A stretch of 64,000 bases of DNA, from contig NZ_JALGRF010000001.1 in NCBI RefSeq assembly GCF_022815725.1, positions 310,001 to 374,000 of the forward strand, given 5' to 3'. This DNA comes from Streptomyces sp. APSN-46.1. Lineage in GTDB: Bacteria; Actinomycetota; Actinomycetes; Streptomycetales; Streptomycetaceae. Shown here piece after piece: positions 17,607-28,876 of this stretch. Position 1 is the first letter of the stretch; every line of letters starts with the position of its first letter. The position numbers and the translations under genes are program-made. Under the pieces are notes generated by a model. That model saw nothing but the letters and a program-made list of their open reading frames with translations, searched no databases and was not told the DNA's origin.

Positions 17607-19051
17607 GCGGCGTGCCGCTTCCGACCCTCGGCTGCGTGGGGCAGCCGAGGCTGCTCGCGGGGCTCGACACCGCCGCGCGGCTCGACCGAGTGGGCCACCT
17701 GACCGTGCACGGCGCGCTGCCCCAGTACAGCCCCGACGAGCTCGTGGAGCTCGCCGAGGGCATCGACCTGCGGGGCCGCGGCGGAGCGGGCTTCCCCTTC
17801 GCCCGCAAACTCCGGGCCGTCACCCGGTCCGCGCGGGCGCGCGACGGGCGGACCGCCGTCGTCGTCAACGCCAGTGAGGGCGAACCGAGTTGCCTCAAGG
17901 ACAAAGCCCTGCTGCTGCACGTCCCGCACCTCGTACTGGACGGCGCCCTGCTGGCCGCCGCCGCGCTCGGCGCCGAGGACGTGGTCGTCGGAGTGACCCG
18001 GGAGGACGTGGAGCGGTCGCTGCGCGAGGCCGTCGCCGAACGGGGCCCGGTCGGCAGCCGGGTCCGCGTCACCCGGCTTCCCGAGCGATTCGTCACGGGC
18101 GAGGGAACTTCGATGATCAACGGGCTGGACGGCGGCCCCGCGCTGCCGTCCGGTCAGAAGGTGCGGACCAGCGAACGAGGCCTGGGCGGGCTGCCCACCC
18201 TGCTCTCCAACACCGAGACCTACGCGCAGCTCGCCGTCGCCGCCCGGCTCGGCGCGGCCGGCTACAACGCCGCCGGACTGCCGGGCGAGCCGGGGACCAT
18301 GCTCCTGACGGTCGGCGGATCCACGGTCGTCGAGGTGCCGATCGGGACCTCGCTTGCGTACGTCCTGGACCTGTGCGGGTCCGGCCCGGGCCAGGGCGTG
18401 CTGGTCGGCGGCTACCACGGACGGTGGCTGGCCCCCGCGGCGGCGCGCTCCGCGGCGCTGTCCCGGCAGTCGCTGGCCGCGTACGACGCGGTACTCGGGG
18501 CGGGGGCGGTGCTGCCGCTGCCCGAGGACACCTGCCCGGCCGGCGAAGTGGCCCGGGTGACCCGCTGGATGGCGGACGAGTCCGCGGGCCAGTGCGGGCC
18601 GTGTGTCAGGGGGCTCCCCTCGCTCGCCGACGCGGTCGAGAACATGGTGGCCGGGGGAGGGCGGGCCGCCCTCGAAGCGGTGCAGGCGCGCATGCGCGCG
18701 GTACGCCGCCGGGGCGCGTGCAGTCATCCCGACGGCACCTCCTCCTTCGTGGCGTCCGCGCTCGCCGTCTTCCCGGACGAGCTGCGCGACCACGCGCTCG
18801 GCAGCGGCTGCGGGCGGCGCGTCCTCGGAGCCCTGCCGCTGCCGGCCGACGAGAACCCCGAACGGCTCGTCGTGGACTGGACGTTGTGCAAGGGCCACGG
18901 GCTGTGCGTGGACCTGCTGCCCGATGTCGTGCGGCTGGACGCCGACGGCTTCCCCGCCCAGGCGGTCATGGCGGTTCCCGGACGGCTGCGGCCCAAGGCG
19001 CTCCGCGCGGTGCGCCGCTGTCCCGCGCTCGCCCTGCGTATTCAGGAATGA
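17603..19051 (+). CDS. NuoF-like flavo-Fe/S oxidoreductase with C-terminal ferredoxin domain
   Basis: A 482-residue soluble protein. RGRGGAGFPFARKL near residue 53 is the FMN/NADH loop of NuoF, followed by VVNASEGEPSCLKDKALL. Near residue 325 the cluster site reads ESAGQCGPCVRG with a later GACSHPDG: three cysteines where NuoF has four, the first being Ala. The last 70 residues form a small ferredoxin, CKGHGLCVDLLPDVV then RRCPAL, with three Cys for a 3Fe or 4Fe cluster. It is coupled by overlap to the membrane protein upstream. The likely path is electron transfer from FMN via Fe-S clusters to haem, donor unknown. Confidence 0.78.
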   Translation: MSGVPLPTLGCVGQPRLLAGLDTAARLDRVGHLTVHGALPQYSPDELVELAEGIDLRGRGGAGFPFARKLRAVTRSARARDGRTAVVVNASEGEPSCLKDKALLLHVPHLVLDGALLAAAALGAEDVVVGVTREDVERSLREAVAERGPVGSRVRVTRLPERFVTGEGTSMINGLDGGPALPSGQKVRTSERGLGGLPTLLSNTETYAQLAVAARLGAAGYNAAGLPGEPGTMLLTVGGSTVVEVPIGTSLAYVLDLCGSGPGQGVLVGGYHGRWLAPAAARSAALSRQSLAAYDAVLGAGAVLPLPEDTCPAGEVARVTRWMADESAGQCGPCVRGLPSLADAVENMVAGGGRAALEAVQARMRAVRRRGACSHPDGTSSFVASALAVFPDELRDHALGSGCGRRVLGALPLPADENPERLVVDWTLCKGHGLCVDLLPDVVRLDADGFPAQAVMAVPGRLRPKALRAVRRCPALALRIQE

Positions 19052-19196
19052 CCTCCCGGTGAACGGCCGCCGCCGGTTCGAGTTCACCCTTTGGCGCGAT
19101 CTGACAAATTCCCGGTGATCCGAATTCCAGGGGCCCCGCAGGTCCTATGAATAAGGCAGTACACGAAAGCACCGGATGGAACTCGAAGGAGTGATC

Positions 19197-20231
19197 GTGA
19201 AGAACAAGCGTCGTGGGATGGCAGCCGGATCCGTGGCCGCGGTAATCATGCTGGCGGCGGGATGCGGACTGGGCGACAGCAGTGCTTCGAAGAACGCCAA
19301 TTCCGTTCAGCCGGCCGGTGACAGCAAGGCCATAGGGAGCGGATACGGAGCGGAATACGGCTCCGCGTACGGCTCCGGCGGAAGCGGTGCGGATCCCTCG
19401 GCCGGCTCCGGTTCCGGCTCCGCCGCCGGAAAGACCGGACCGGCCGGACAGCTGGCCGTGCGGGACATCCCGGACGTGGGCAGCGTGGTCACCGACAACG
19501 CCGGGGCCACCCTCTACCGCTTCGACAAGGACACCCCCAAGCCTCCCAAGTCCGCCTGCGAAGGGGACTGTGCCGAGGTCTGGCCGGCCGTGCCGGCGGC
19601 CGACGCCTCGGCCTCCGAAGGCATCGACGCGAGCCTGCTCGGCGAGGTCGTCCGGGCCGACGGCAGCAAGCAGTTGACCCTCGCGGGCTGGCCCGTCTAC
19701 CGCTACGCCAAGGACACGCAGGCGGGTGACGCGAAGGGCGAAGGAGTCGGCGGTACATGGCACGCGCTGGCGGCCGACGGGAAGAAGGCCATCGACCAGA
19801 AGGGCGGTGCCCAGAAGGACAGTGCCCAGAAGGGCGGCGAAGAGCAGGGAGATAAAACCGGAAAGGCGGGCGCAGAGCTCTCCCTCACCGCCAATGAAAA
19901 ACTCGGGAAAATTCTCGTGGACGCCAAGGGGCGCACGCTCTACCGATTCGACAAGGACAGTGCCTGGCCGATGAAGTCGGCCTGCGTCGGCGCCTGCCTG
20001 GACACCTGGAAGCCCGCCGCACCCGTGGACAAGGCGAAGGCGTCCGGAATTCCGGCCGGACTGGTCGGCTCGTTGAAGCGGCCCGACGGAACGGAGCAAT
20101 TGACGATCGACTGCTGGCCGGTCTACCTGTTCACCGGCGACACCGAGCCCGGTCAGACGAACGGGCACAACAAGCAGGGCCTGTGGTTCGCGGTCACCGC
20201 GGGCGGCAAGAAGGTCCCCGCCGGCGGATAG
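19197..20231 (+). CDS. Lipoprotein with PF03640-type secreted repeats
   Basis: A 344-residue lipoprotein. The GTG start at 19197 follows GAAGGAG. The lipobox is MLAAGC near residue 24. After a Gly/Ser/Tyr-rich linker there are two large repeat blocks, each with YRFDKD, a Cys pair and a WPVY motif: GATLYRFDKDTPKPPKSAC...WPVYRYAKD and GRTLYRFDKDSAWPMKSAC...WPVYLFTGD. This is the PF03640 'secreted repeat'. The Lys-rich linker between blocks (KKAIDQKGGAQKD) is hydrophilic. Its place after the two redox genes suggests an outer-face electron-transfer or metal-binding role; PF03640 function is unproven. Confidence 0.84.
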   Translation: MKNKRRGMAAGSVAAVIMLAAGCGLGDSSASKNANSVQPAGDSKAIGSGYGAEYGSAYGSGGSGADPSAGSGSGSAAGKTGPAGQLAVRDIPDVGSVVTDNAGATLYRFDKDTPKPPKSACEGDCAEVWPAVPAADASASEGIDASLLGEVVRADGSKQLTLAGWPVYRYAKDTQAGDAKGEGVGGTWHALAADGKKAIDQKGGAQKDSAQKGGEEQGDKTGKAGAELSLTANEKLGKILVDAKGRTLYRFDKDSAWPMKSACVGACLDTWKPAAPVDKAKASGIPAGLVGSLKRPDGTEQLTIDCWPVYLFTGDTEPGQTNGHNKQGLWFAVTAGGKKVPAGG

Positions 20232-20276
20232 TCCGCCCCGAGCCTCGACCGAGCCCCGGAACCCTGTGAGGGAGAC

Positions 20277-20771
20277 GTGCCCCGTACACCCCGTATCACC
20301 ACCCGCCACGTGCTGCCCTGTGTCGCCGTGATGTTCGCTTCACTGGTCTGCGGCGGATGCGCCGGGCAGCACACGCCGGCGGCCCCCCGGGCCGGCACGG
20401 ACGCCCCCGCCCCGAGCTCGTCCGTCCGCCCCGCCACCCTCCAGGACATCGCCGCCGTCCTCGGCTGTACGGCCGAGATCATGGTCGACGCGGAGGAGCT
20501 GCGCGAGGGCGCGTGCGGGGCGGGGGAGGACTCGTACCGCATGCTCACCTTCGCCGCCGACCAGGGCCAGCGCGCGTGGCTGGACGAGTCCCGCACCTAC
20601 GGCGGCACCTACCTCGTGGGAAACCGCTGGGTCGTGGTCGCCGCCTCGGCCGACGCCCTGGCACCCCTGCGGGAGCGGCTCGGCGGAACCGTCGAATCCG
20701 GCGCCTCCCACGGCGCCTCCCACGACGGCTCCCACGCGCATCACTCCGACGGCGGCAGCGGACCGTCGTAG
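20277..20771 (+). CDS. Small secreted lipoprotein of unknown function
   Basis: A 164-residue exported protein. The GTG start at 20277 is preceded by GAGGGAGA. The lipobox is LVCGGC at residues 24-29. The mature part (residues 55-135) is a compact domain with Cys at GCTAEI and GACGAG. The C-terminus is Ser/His/Gly-rich ([16 protein letters not shown]), which could bind metal. It ends 31 bp inside the 3' end of grpE on the other strand. It may be the last gene of the redox operon; family unknown. Confidence 0.75.
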   Translation: MPRTPRITTRHVLPCVAVMFASLVCGGCAGQHTPAAPRAGTDAPAPSSSVRPATLQDIAAVLGCTAEIMVDAEELREGACGAGEDSYRMLTFAADQGQRAWLDESRTYGGTYLVGNRWVVVAASADALAPLRERLGGTVESGASHGASHDGSHAHHSDGGSGPS

Positions 20772-21369
20772 CGCGGTTCGGCCACCACCACCTGGGCGGG
20801 GCGCAGCAGATGCGCGCCGACGCGGTAGCCGGGGCGCAGGATCCCGCTACAGGTGGGGGTGGCCGCGCCGGTCGTCGGGGCGGAGGCCACCGCCTCGTGG
20901 ATCCGGGGGTCGAAGGGCTCGCCGGGCTCGCCGACGGTCTGGAGGCCCAGGCGCGCCAGATGGGATTCCAGGGTGTGGGCGACAGCGTCGAGTCCGGGCG
21001 ACGCATCGCCGTCTCGGCGGGCCTGGTCGACGGCGTCGAGCACGGGCAGCATGCCGGTGAGGACGTTGGTCACCGCCGCCTCCCGGACGGCGAGGCGGTC
21101 ACGGTGGACGCGTTTGCGGTAGTTGTCGTAATCGGCCTTGAGCCGTTGCAGGTCCTCGGTGCGCTCGGCGAGCTCGGCCTCCAGCCCGCGGACACGCTCG
21201 TCCGCCTCAGGAGCCGCGGCGGGAGCCGGTCCCTGTCCGGAGTCCAGGCCGGCGGTGGGCCTGCGCGGTGTCAGTGCGAGGGGCTCGCCGCGCCTCCGGT
21301 CCCGGACGAGTACCGGGGGTACGGGCTCGGTACGCCTGAGGTCGGGGTGCTGAGGGTCGTCCGGCCGGT

Positions 21370-21373
<4 letters not shown>
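20741..21373 (-). CDS. grpE: GrpE nucleotide-exchange factor, paralogue
   Basis: A 210-residue GrpE. The N-terminal 55 residues are disordered, then a long coiled coil with [16 protein letters not shown], then the beta domain with [12 protein letters not shown] and [19 protein letters not shown]. GrpE releases ADP from DnaK. Its ATG overlaps the dnaK stop by 4 bp, so the two are translated together. The usual dnaK-grpE-dnaJ-hspR order is cut here to two genes; no dnaJ or hspR is seen, so this is probably a second, dedicated chaperone pair. Confidence 0.9.
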
Positions 21374-23256
<1,883 letters not shown>

Positions 23257-23610
23257 GGCCCTGCTCCCTTCGGTTCTCTATCTTATTTACATCATTTACC
23301 CAGATGTCTCCGCATATACATCCCTGTCCGCACGGCCACCGGCCGCCCCGGACGGGCCGCCCCCACCGACCGTTGGGGTGACAGCGCGCGGGTGGCCCGG
23401 CCGCCGGGACCCGCACGCGGCCCCGGTGCCGTACGGTCCCGGACGTGACAGACGCGACCGATGCGAACGACGCCTCCGTGACCGGTGCGGCTGCCGGTCG
23501 TGTGGAGTGGAGGGACGATGGGAGACACCCCGGGTCGCGTGCTGGGTGGTCTTGAACGGAGCGGGAAGCCCCAGCGCTCTCTCACGCGGGGACGGGAAGG
23601 AGGGGCCGGC
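23257..23610. promoter_or_regulatory. Divergent promoter region between dnaK and a SpoIIE phosphatase gene
   Basis: About 354 bp. Near dnaK (about 23275-23325) there is an AT-rich patch, unusual here, giving a -10-like TAAATAAGAT on the minus strand. I see no HAIR (CTTGAGT-N7-ACTCAAG) and no CIRCE repeat, so the standard HspR or HrcA control is not visible. A GAAGGAGG ribosome site starts at 23596 for the plus-strand gene. Confidence 0.5.
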
Positions 23611-25740
23611 ATGAGTACGGCGGACGCCTCCCGGGCCGAACCGGACACGGGCCACGCCGGCCCTTCCGCCGGGCCGGGCCTTCTCGACGTGCTGGGCGTC
23701 GCGGCGGTGGTCCTCGACGAAGAGGGGCGGATCACGCTGTGGAGCCCCCAGGCCGAGGCGCTGTTCGGCTACAGCGCGCAGGAGGCGCTGGGCCGGTTCG
23801 CGGCGAGCCTGCTCGTGGACGAGCAGCACCTGGACATCGTCATGTCCCTCTTCGAGAAGGTGATGTCCGGCGCGGGATCGTGGGCCGGGGTGTTCCCCGT
23901 GCGGCACAAGGACGGCAGCTCGCGGCTGGCGGAGTTCCGCAACATGCGCCTCGAAGATCAGCGGGGCCGGCGCTACGCCCTGGGAATCGCCTCCGACCAG
24001 GCCACCCTGCGGCGCGTCGAGCGTGATCTGGCGCTGTCGATGCGGCTGGTCTCCCAGGCGCCGATCGGTCTCGCCGTCTTCGACACCGACCTCCGCTACG
24101 TCCTCGTCAACCCGGCGCTCGAACGCCTCAACGGCCTGCCGGCCGACCAGCACCTCGGCAAACAGGTCCACGAGGCCCTTCCTCAGCTGGACGCCGAACC
24201 CATCGAGGCGGCCATGCGCGAGGTCCTGGCCAGCGGCCTGCCGCAGCTGAACCAGTTCACCACCGGCCGCACCCCCGCCGATCCCGGTCAGGACCGCGCC
24301 TGGTCGGTCTCGCTCTACCGGCTCGACGACACGGCCGGGCGGGCCATAGGAGTCGCTGCCTCCATCGTGGACGTCACCGCCCAGCACAAGTCGGCGACCG
24401 CCGTCGCCCTGGCGCGGCAGCGGCTCGCCCTGATCGCCGACGCCTCCGTGCGCATCGGCACCACCCTCGACCTCGGCGTCACCGCCCGGGAACTGGGTGA
24501 GATCGCCGTCCCGGCCCTCGCCGACATCGCCACGGTCGACGTGCTCGACTCCGTCCTCGCGGCCGATCACCCGCCCGGGGGCCCGAGGGGCGAGTCCGTG
24601 CGGTTCCGCGCCCTCGCCGTCAAGGCGGCCCGGCCCACCCCCGCCACCCTGGCCGCGGACCCGGTCGGGGAACTCGCGCGGTACGACGCCACCCGGCTGG
24701 TCACCCAGTGCGTGCGTACGGGCCGGAGCATCCTCGTCGAACAGGTCTCGGACCAGGACCTGGCCCGCATCGCCCGCGACGCCGACGCCGCCGCCCTCCT
24801 CGTCGAGGCCGGAATCCACTCGTACCTCGCCGTGCCGTTGATCGCCCGCGGTGAGGTCATCGGCGTCCTCGGCCTCCAACGCACCGACAATCCACTGCCG
24901 TTCGACCACGACGACGTCCTGCTCGCGGGCGAACTGGCCGCCCGCGCCGCCGTCTGCATCGACAACGCGCGCTGGTACCAGAAGCAGCGCCACGCCGCCC
25001 TCACCCTCCAACGCCACCTGCTGCCGCACCAGCCCACCCCCACTCCGGGCCTGGAGATCGCCTACCGCTACCAGCCCGCAGCGGCCGTCGGCGAGGTCGG
25101 CGGCGACTGGTTCGACGTCATCCCGCTGCCCGACGGCAAGACCGCCCTCGTCGTCGGGGACGTCATGGGAAGCGGCATCAACGCCGCCGCCACCATGGGC
25201 CAACTCCGTACCGCCGCCCGCACCCTGGCCGAGCTCGACCTCGACCCCGCCGCGGTCCTGACCCGCCTCGACCACACCACCACCGGCCTCGGGCACACCA
25301 TGGCGACCTGTGTCATCGCCGTCTACGACCCCCACCGCAACCGCTGCCGCATTGCCAGCGCCGGCCACCTGCCGCCCGTACGGACCCGGCCGGGCCGGCC
25401 GCCCGAGCTGCTGGACCTGCCCACCGGAGCACCCCTGGGAGTCGGCGGCGTCCCCTTCGAGGCCACCGTCCTCGACCTCGGCATCGGCGACGAACTCGTC
25501 CTGTACACCGACGGTCTCGTCGAAACGCGCGACCAGGACATCGACGTCCGCCTACAGGTCCTCACCACCCTGCTCAGCGACCCGGGGCGCCCCCTCGAAA
25601 TGACCTGTGACCTGCTCCTGAGCGAGCTCCGCCGGCCGGACGACCGCGATGACGTAGCCCTTCTCATCGCCCGCACCCGCCCCCTGACGGCATCGGCGGA
25701 CCAGGAGGGGCGGGACCAGGAGGAGCGGCCGGCGGATTAA
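23611..25740 (+). CDS. PAS-GAF-SpoIIE-type serine phosphatase
   Basis: A 709-residue signalling protein. Two PAS domains cover about residues 20-270 (LGVAAVVLDEEGRITLWSPQAEALFGY marks the first), and a GAF domain spans 285-460. The PP2C/SpoIIE phosphatase follows: VGGDWFDVI, VVGDVMGSG, LYTDGLVE and DRDDVALL. Such proteins dephosphorylate anti-anti-sigma factors in SigB/SigF-type stress cascades. ATG 23611 has GAAGGAGG at 23596; the frame is open upstream but the extra residues look non-coding. It stands next to the dnaK pair, so a stress link is plausible. Confidence 0.9.
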   Translation: MSTADASRAEPDTGHAGPSAGPGLLDVLGVAAVVLDEEGRITLWSPQAEALFGYSAQEALGRFAASLLVDEQHLDIVMSLFEKVMSGAGSWAGVFPVRHKDGSSRLAEFRNMRLEDQRGRRYALGIASDQATLRRVERDLALSMRLVSQAPIGLAVFDTDLRYVLVNPALERLNGLPADQHLGKQVHEALPQLDAEPIEAAMREVLASGLPQLNQFTTGRTPADPGQDRAWSVSLYRLDDTAGRAIGVAASIVDVTAQHKSATAVALARQRLALIADASVRIGTTLDLGVTARELGEIAVPALADIATVDVLDSVLAADHPPGGPRGESVRFRALAVKAARPTPATLAADPVGELARYDATRLVTQCVRTGRSILVEQVSDQDLARIARDADAAALLVEAGIHSYLAVPLIARGEVIGVLGLQRTDNPLPFDHDDVLLAGELAARAAVCIDNARWYQKQRHAALTLQRHLLPHQPTPTPGLEIAYRYQPAAAVGEVGGDWFDVIPLPDGKTALVVGDVMGSGINAAATMGQLRTAARTLAELDLDPAAVLTRLDHTTTGLGHTMATCVIAVYDPHRNRCRIASAGHLPPVRTRPGRPPELLDLPTGAPLGVGGVPFEATVLDLGIGDELVLYTDGLVETRDQDIDVRLQVLTTLLSDPGRPLEMTCDLLLSELRRPDDRDDVALLIARTRPLTASADQEGRDQEERPAD

Positions 25741-25910
25741 TTCCCGTGCCGGACCGGGACCCCGGTCAATACACTCGCCCTTGCGCGCCGCCACAAGACG
25801 AGATCGCGGTGCGCCCATTCGTCGAGTGAGGGGAGCCGGACCGTGTGCTACCGCACCGCTGTCTTCGTTCCCCGGTCGCGGTACGACGTGATCCTGGTGT
25901 CTCCCCTTTC

Positions 25911-25938
25911 CCGGTGACGGCCGCGCGGCCGTCACCGG
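25911..25938. terminator. 28-bp perfect palindrome, possible terminator
   Basis: The sequence is its own complement without a loop, centred on CGCG. It lies in the 357-bp gap between the phosphatase gene (ends 25740) and the EF-G-like gene (starts 26098). It may terminate the first transcript or be a protein-binding dyad. Nothing else was recognised in this gap. Confidence 0.45.
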
Positions 25939-26097
25939 ACGTCCGAGACGAAGAGACGAAGTCCCTTTCACATTCCGGCAGTTGAGCCGACCCCACGTAC
26001 CCGGGTGTGTCCCGGCGGCGGTCGCTCACGCCGTTTCGTCCGGAAATCGCGCTGCCCTTTTCCCGATTTTCCCGATCGTTCAGAAAGGCCCCGGGCC

Positions 26098-28227
26098 ATG
26101 CGCACCCACCAGCACACGCACCGGCACACCCCGTTCGCCGACACATCGGCCGCCGTCCGCAACCTCGGCATCCTCGCGCACGTCGACGCCGGCAAGACCA
26201 CCCTCACCGAACGCGTCCTCTACGCCACCGGCGCCACCCACAAGCGGGGCGAGGTCCACGACGGCACGACCGTCACCGACTTCGACACCCAGGAACGCGA
26301 CCGCGGTATCACCATCTTCGCCGCGGCCGTCAGCTGCGGCTGGGACGGCCACCGGATCAACCTGATCGACACCCCGGGGCACGTCGACTTCTCCGACGAG
26401 GTGGAGCGCTCGCTCCGCGTCCTCGACGGCGCGGTCGCGGTGTTCGACGCCGTCGCGGGGGTCGAACCGCAGAGCGAGTCGGTGTGGCGCCAGGCGGACC
26501 GCCACGGAGTGCCGCGCATCGCGTTCGTCAACAAGATGGACCGCGTCGGCGCCGACCTGGACGCGGCCGTCACGTCCGTACGGGAACGGCTGAACGTCGT
26601 TCCGCTGGTGGTCCAACTGCCCATCGGGCGTGAGGACGGCTTCACGGGTGTGGTGGACCTGGTCCGCATGCGCTCGTTGATCTGGGGCGCCGGGCAGGAC
26701 GCCTACGAGGTGGGCACCGTACCCGAGGACCTGCGCGACGAGGCGCGACGGCGCCGCCGGCTGCTCGACGAACAGGTGGCGGAGCTCCATCCGGCCGCGC
26801 TGGAGGAGTACTGCGCCACGTCGGCGCTCTCCGCGCCCACGCTGGCGGCCGCGCTGCGCGATCTGACGTGAGGCGGCGAAGGTGTGGTCGTGCTGTGCGG
26901 ATCGGCGTACCGCAACCGCGGCGTCGAGCCGCTGCTGGACGCCATCGTGGCCTACCTTCCCTCGCCCGCCGACATGCCGCCGGTACGGGGGACCCTCGGG
27001 TCGGCGGTGCGGGAGCGCGTCGCCGACCCGGCGGCGCCGTTCGCCGCGCTCGCCTTCAAGGTGAACGCGACGGCGACGGGGAGGATGACCTGCCTGCGCG
27101 TGTACTCGGGAACGATGAGGAAGGGAGACACCGTGCTGGACGCGGGCACCGGCCGCACCGAGCGGATCGGCCGGATCCTACGGGTGCAGGCCGACCGCCA
27201 TGCCGAGATGGAGCAGGCGGTGGCCGGGGACATCGTCGCGGTGGTCGGGCTCAAGACCACCCGCGCCGGGTCCACGCTGTGCGCACCGGACGCACCGCTG
27301 GTCCTCGAACCGCCCACGGTGGCCGCACCGGTGGTGTCCGTGGCGGTCGAGGCACAGACCAGCACCGACACCGGCCGGCTGGCGTCGGCGCTGGCCCGGC
27401 TGGTCGAGGAGGATCCGTCCCTGGCGGTACGGACGGACCCCGAAACCGGCCAGACGGTGCTGTCGGGGATGGGGGAGCTGCATCTGGAGGTCGCGGTGGA
27501 GAAGATCCGCCGCAGCCACGGGCTGCGGATCGGAGTCGGCCGCCCGCGCGTGGCCTACCGGGAAACGGTCGCGCGCGGCGTGTCCGGACTGGTGTACCGG
27601 CATGTCAAACAGGACGGAGGCGCGGGTCAGTTCGCCCATGTGGTCCTCGACGTGGAGGCCCTGGAGCGGGACACCGACACGGGCACCGGTACCGGCAGCG
27701 GCACCGACAGCGGCGGCGGGTTCGTGTTCCGGTCGTCCGTGGTCGGCGGCCGCGTACCGCAGGAGTACATCCGCGCGGTGGAGGCGGGTTGCCGGGACGC
27801 GCTCGTCGAGGGTCCCCTCGGCGGCCATCCGGTGACCGGTCTGCGGGTCACCCTGACCGATGGAGCCACGCATCCCAAGGACTCCTCGGAGATGGCGTTC
27901 AGGGCGGCGGGCCGGTTCGCGCTGCGCGAGGCCCTGCGCGTCAGCGTGATGGAGCTGCTGGAACCGGTGGTCGAAGTCGTGGTGACCGTCCCCGACGAGG
28001 CGGTCGGCGGGGTGCTCGGCGACCTGGCGGCGCGGCGCGGACGGGTCTCGGGCTCGGCCGCGCGGACCGGAACCACGGTGATCACCGCCGCCGTGCCCCT
28101 GGCCGAACTGTTCGGGTACGCGTCCCGGCTGCGCAGCCGGACCCAGGGCCGGGGCACCTTCACCGCCCGGCCCACGGGTTACGCGCCCGTCCCGGCGGCG
28201 GTGTCCGCCGCGGTCCTGTCCGGCTAG
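26098..28227 (+). pseudogene. fusB: EF-G-like translation factor interrupted by in-frame TGA
   Basis: One frame of about 709 codons encodes an EF-G paralogue, but TGA at 26869-26871 splits it at codon 258. Before it the G domain is complete except for its last motif: G1 AHVDAGKTT (residues 27-35), the G2 region RDRGIT, G3 DTPGHVDF, G4 NKMD. After the stop the frame goes on at once with GGEGVVVLCGSAYRNRG, so the G5 motif (CGSA) and all later EF-G domains lie downstream. No indel is needed, only one nonsense codon in place of a sense codon (for example CGA to TGA). A GTG at 26884 could restart translation. It may be a pseudogene, a sequencing error, or a read-through case. Confidence 0.82.
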
Positions 28228-28252
28228 GGCCCAGCACGAGGGGGCCCATGAG

Positions 28253-28294
28253 GGGCCCTGCCCCCGACCGCCGCGGCGGCCGGGGGCAGGGCCC
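28253..28294. terminator. 14-bp GC hairpin, bidirectional terminator
   Basis: Arms 28253-28266 and 28281-28294 are perfect complements, with a further short palindrome in the loop. They lie between the ends of the EF-G-like gene and the convergent EF-hand gene, the expected place for a shared terminator. Confidence 0.7.
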
Positions 28295-28304
28295 GCCCGG
28301 ACGC

Positions 28305-28823
28305 TCACACCTGGCCGAACAGCAGGGCGGGCAGGCCGTGTGCCCGGCTCGCGGCGACGAAATCGTCCCAGACGACGGCGCCGTCCCCGTCGGAGTCGAT
28401 CAGCGCGAACGCCGCGGCGGCGGCCCGCGCCGACACGCCGCTCAGCTCTCTCCACGCCGCGAAGTCCTGGAGGTCCAGCCTCCCGTCCCCGTCCTTGTCG
28501 GCCACGTTGAACTGAGCGTGCAGCATGGCGAGCAGCTCCGGGGCGACCTGGCCGGGCGCATCCTCGGAGGTGAACCACGTCCGGTACTCCTCGCGGGTGA
28601 TCGCGCCGTCGTGATCACGGTCCATCAGCTCGGCCTCGCGCTCCCACAGGGCGAGTTGAGCCTCGATCAGAGCCCGGCCCTTCGGCGAGTGCGGCCCCAT
28701 GCCGTACGACTGGAGGAGCCGCTCCGCGCCGGCCCGGTAGTCCCCCTCGACCAGCCTCCCGTCTGCGTCCGTGTCCAGCAGGTCGAAGATCCGGTCGGCG
28801 AGCGGCAGTTTCTCGGCAGTCAT
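28305..28823 (-). CDS. Four-EF-hand calcium-binding protein (calerythrin-like)
   Basis: A 172-residue soluble protein with four EF-hand loops: DTDADGRLVEGDY, DRDHDGAITREEY, DKDGDGRLDLQDF and DSDGDGAVVWDDF. All keep the Dx[DN]xDG pattern with a final acidic residue, so all four should bind calcium. No signal peptide, hence cytoplasmic. Streptomyces have several such Cab proteins, proposed as calcium sensors or buffers. AAGGGGAC precedes the ATG. It lies downstream of the aldehyde dehydrogenase on the same strand. Confidence 0.92.
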   Translation of the reverse strand: MTAEKLPLADRIFDLLDTDADGRLVEGDYRAGAERLLQSYGMGPHSPKGRALIEAQLALWEREAELMDRDHDGAITREEYRTWFTSEDAPGQVAPELLAMLHAQFNVADKDGDGRLDLQDFAAWRELSGVSARAAAAAFALIDSDGDGAVVWDDFVAASRAHGLPALLFGQV

Positions 28824-28876
28824 GTCGTCCCCTTCACCTGCGGCGGAACCGGCCGGCGGCCGGCGTGCCGGAGAGG

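Noticed and set aside
23260..23330. HAIR or CIRCE element in front of dnaK
   Set aside because: Neither repeat is present in the sequence read on either strand.
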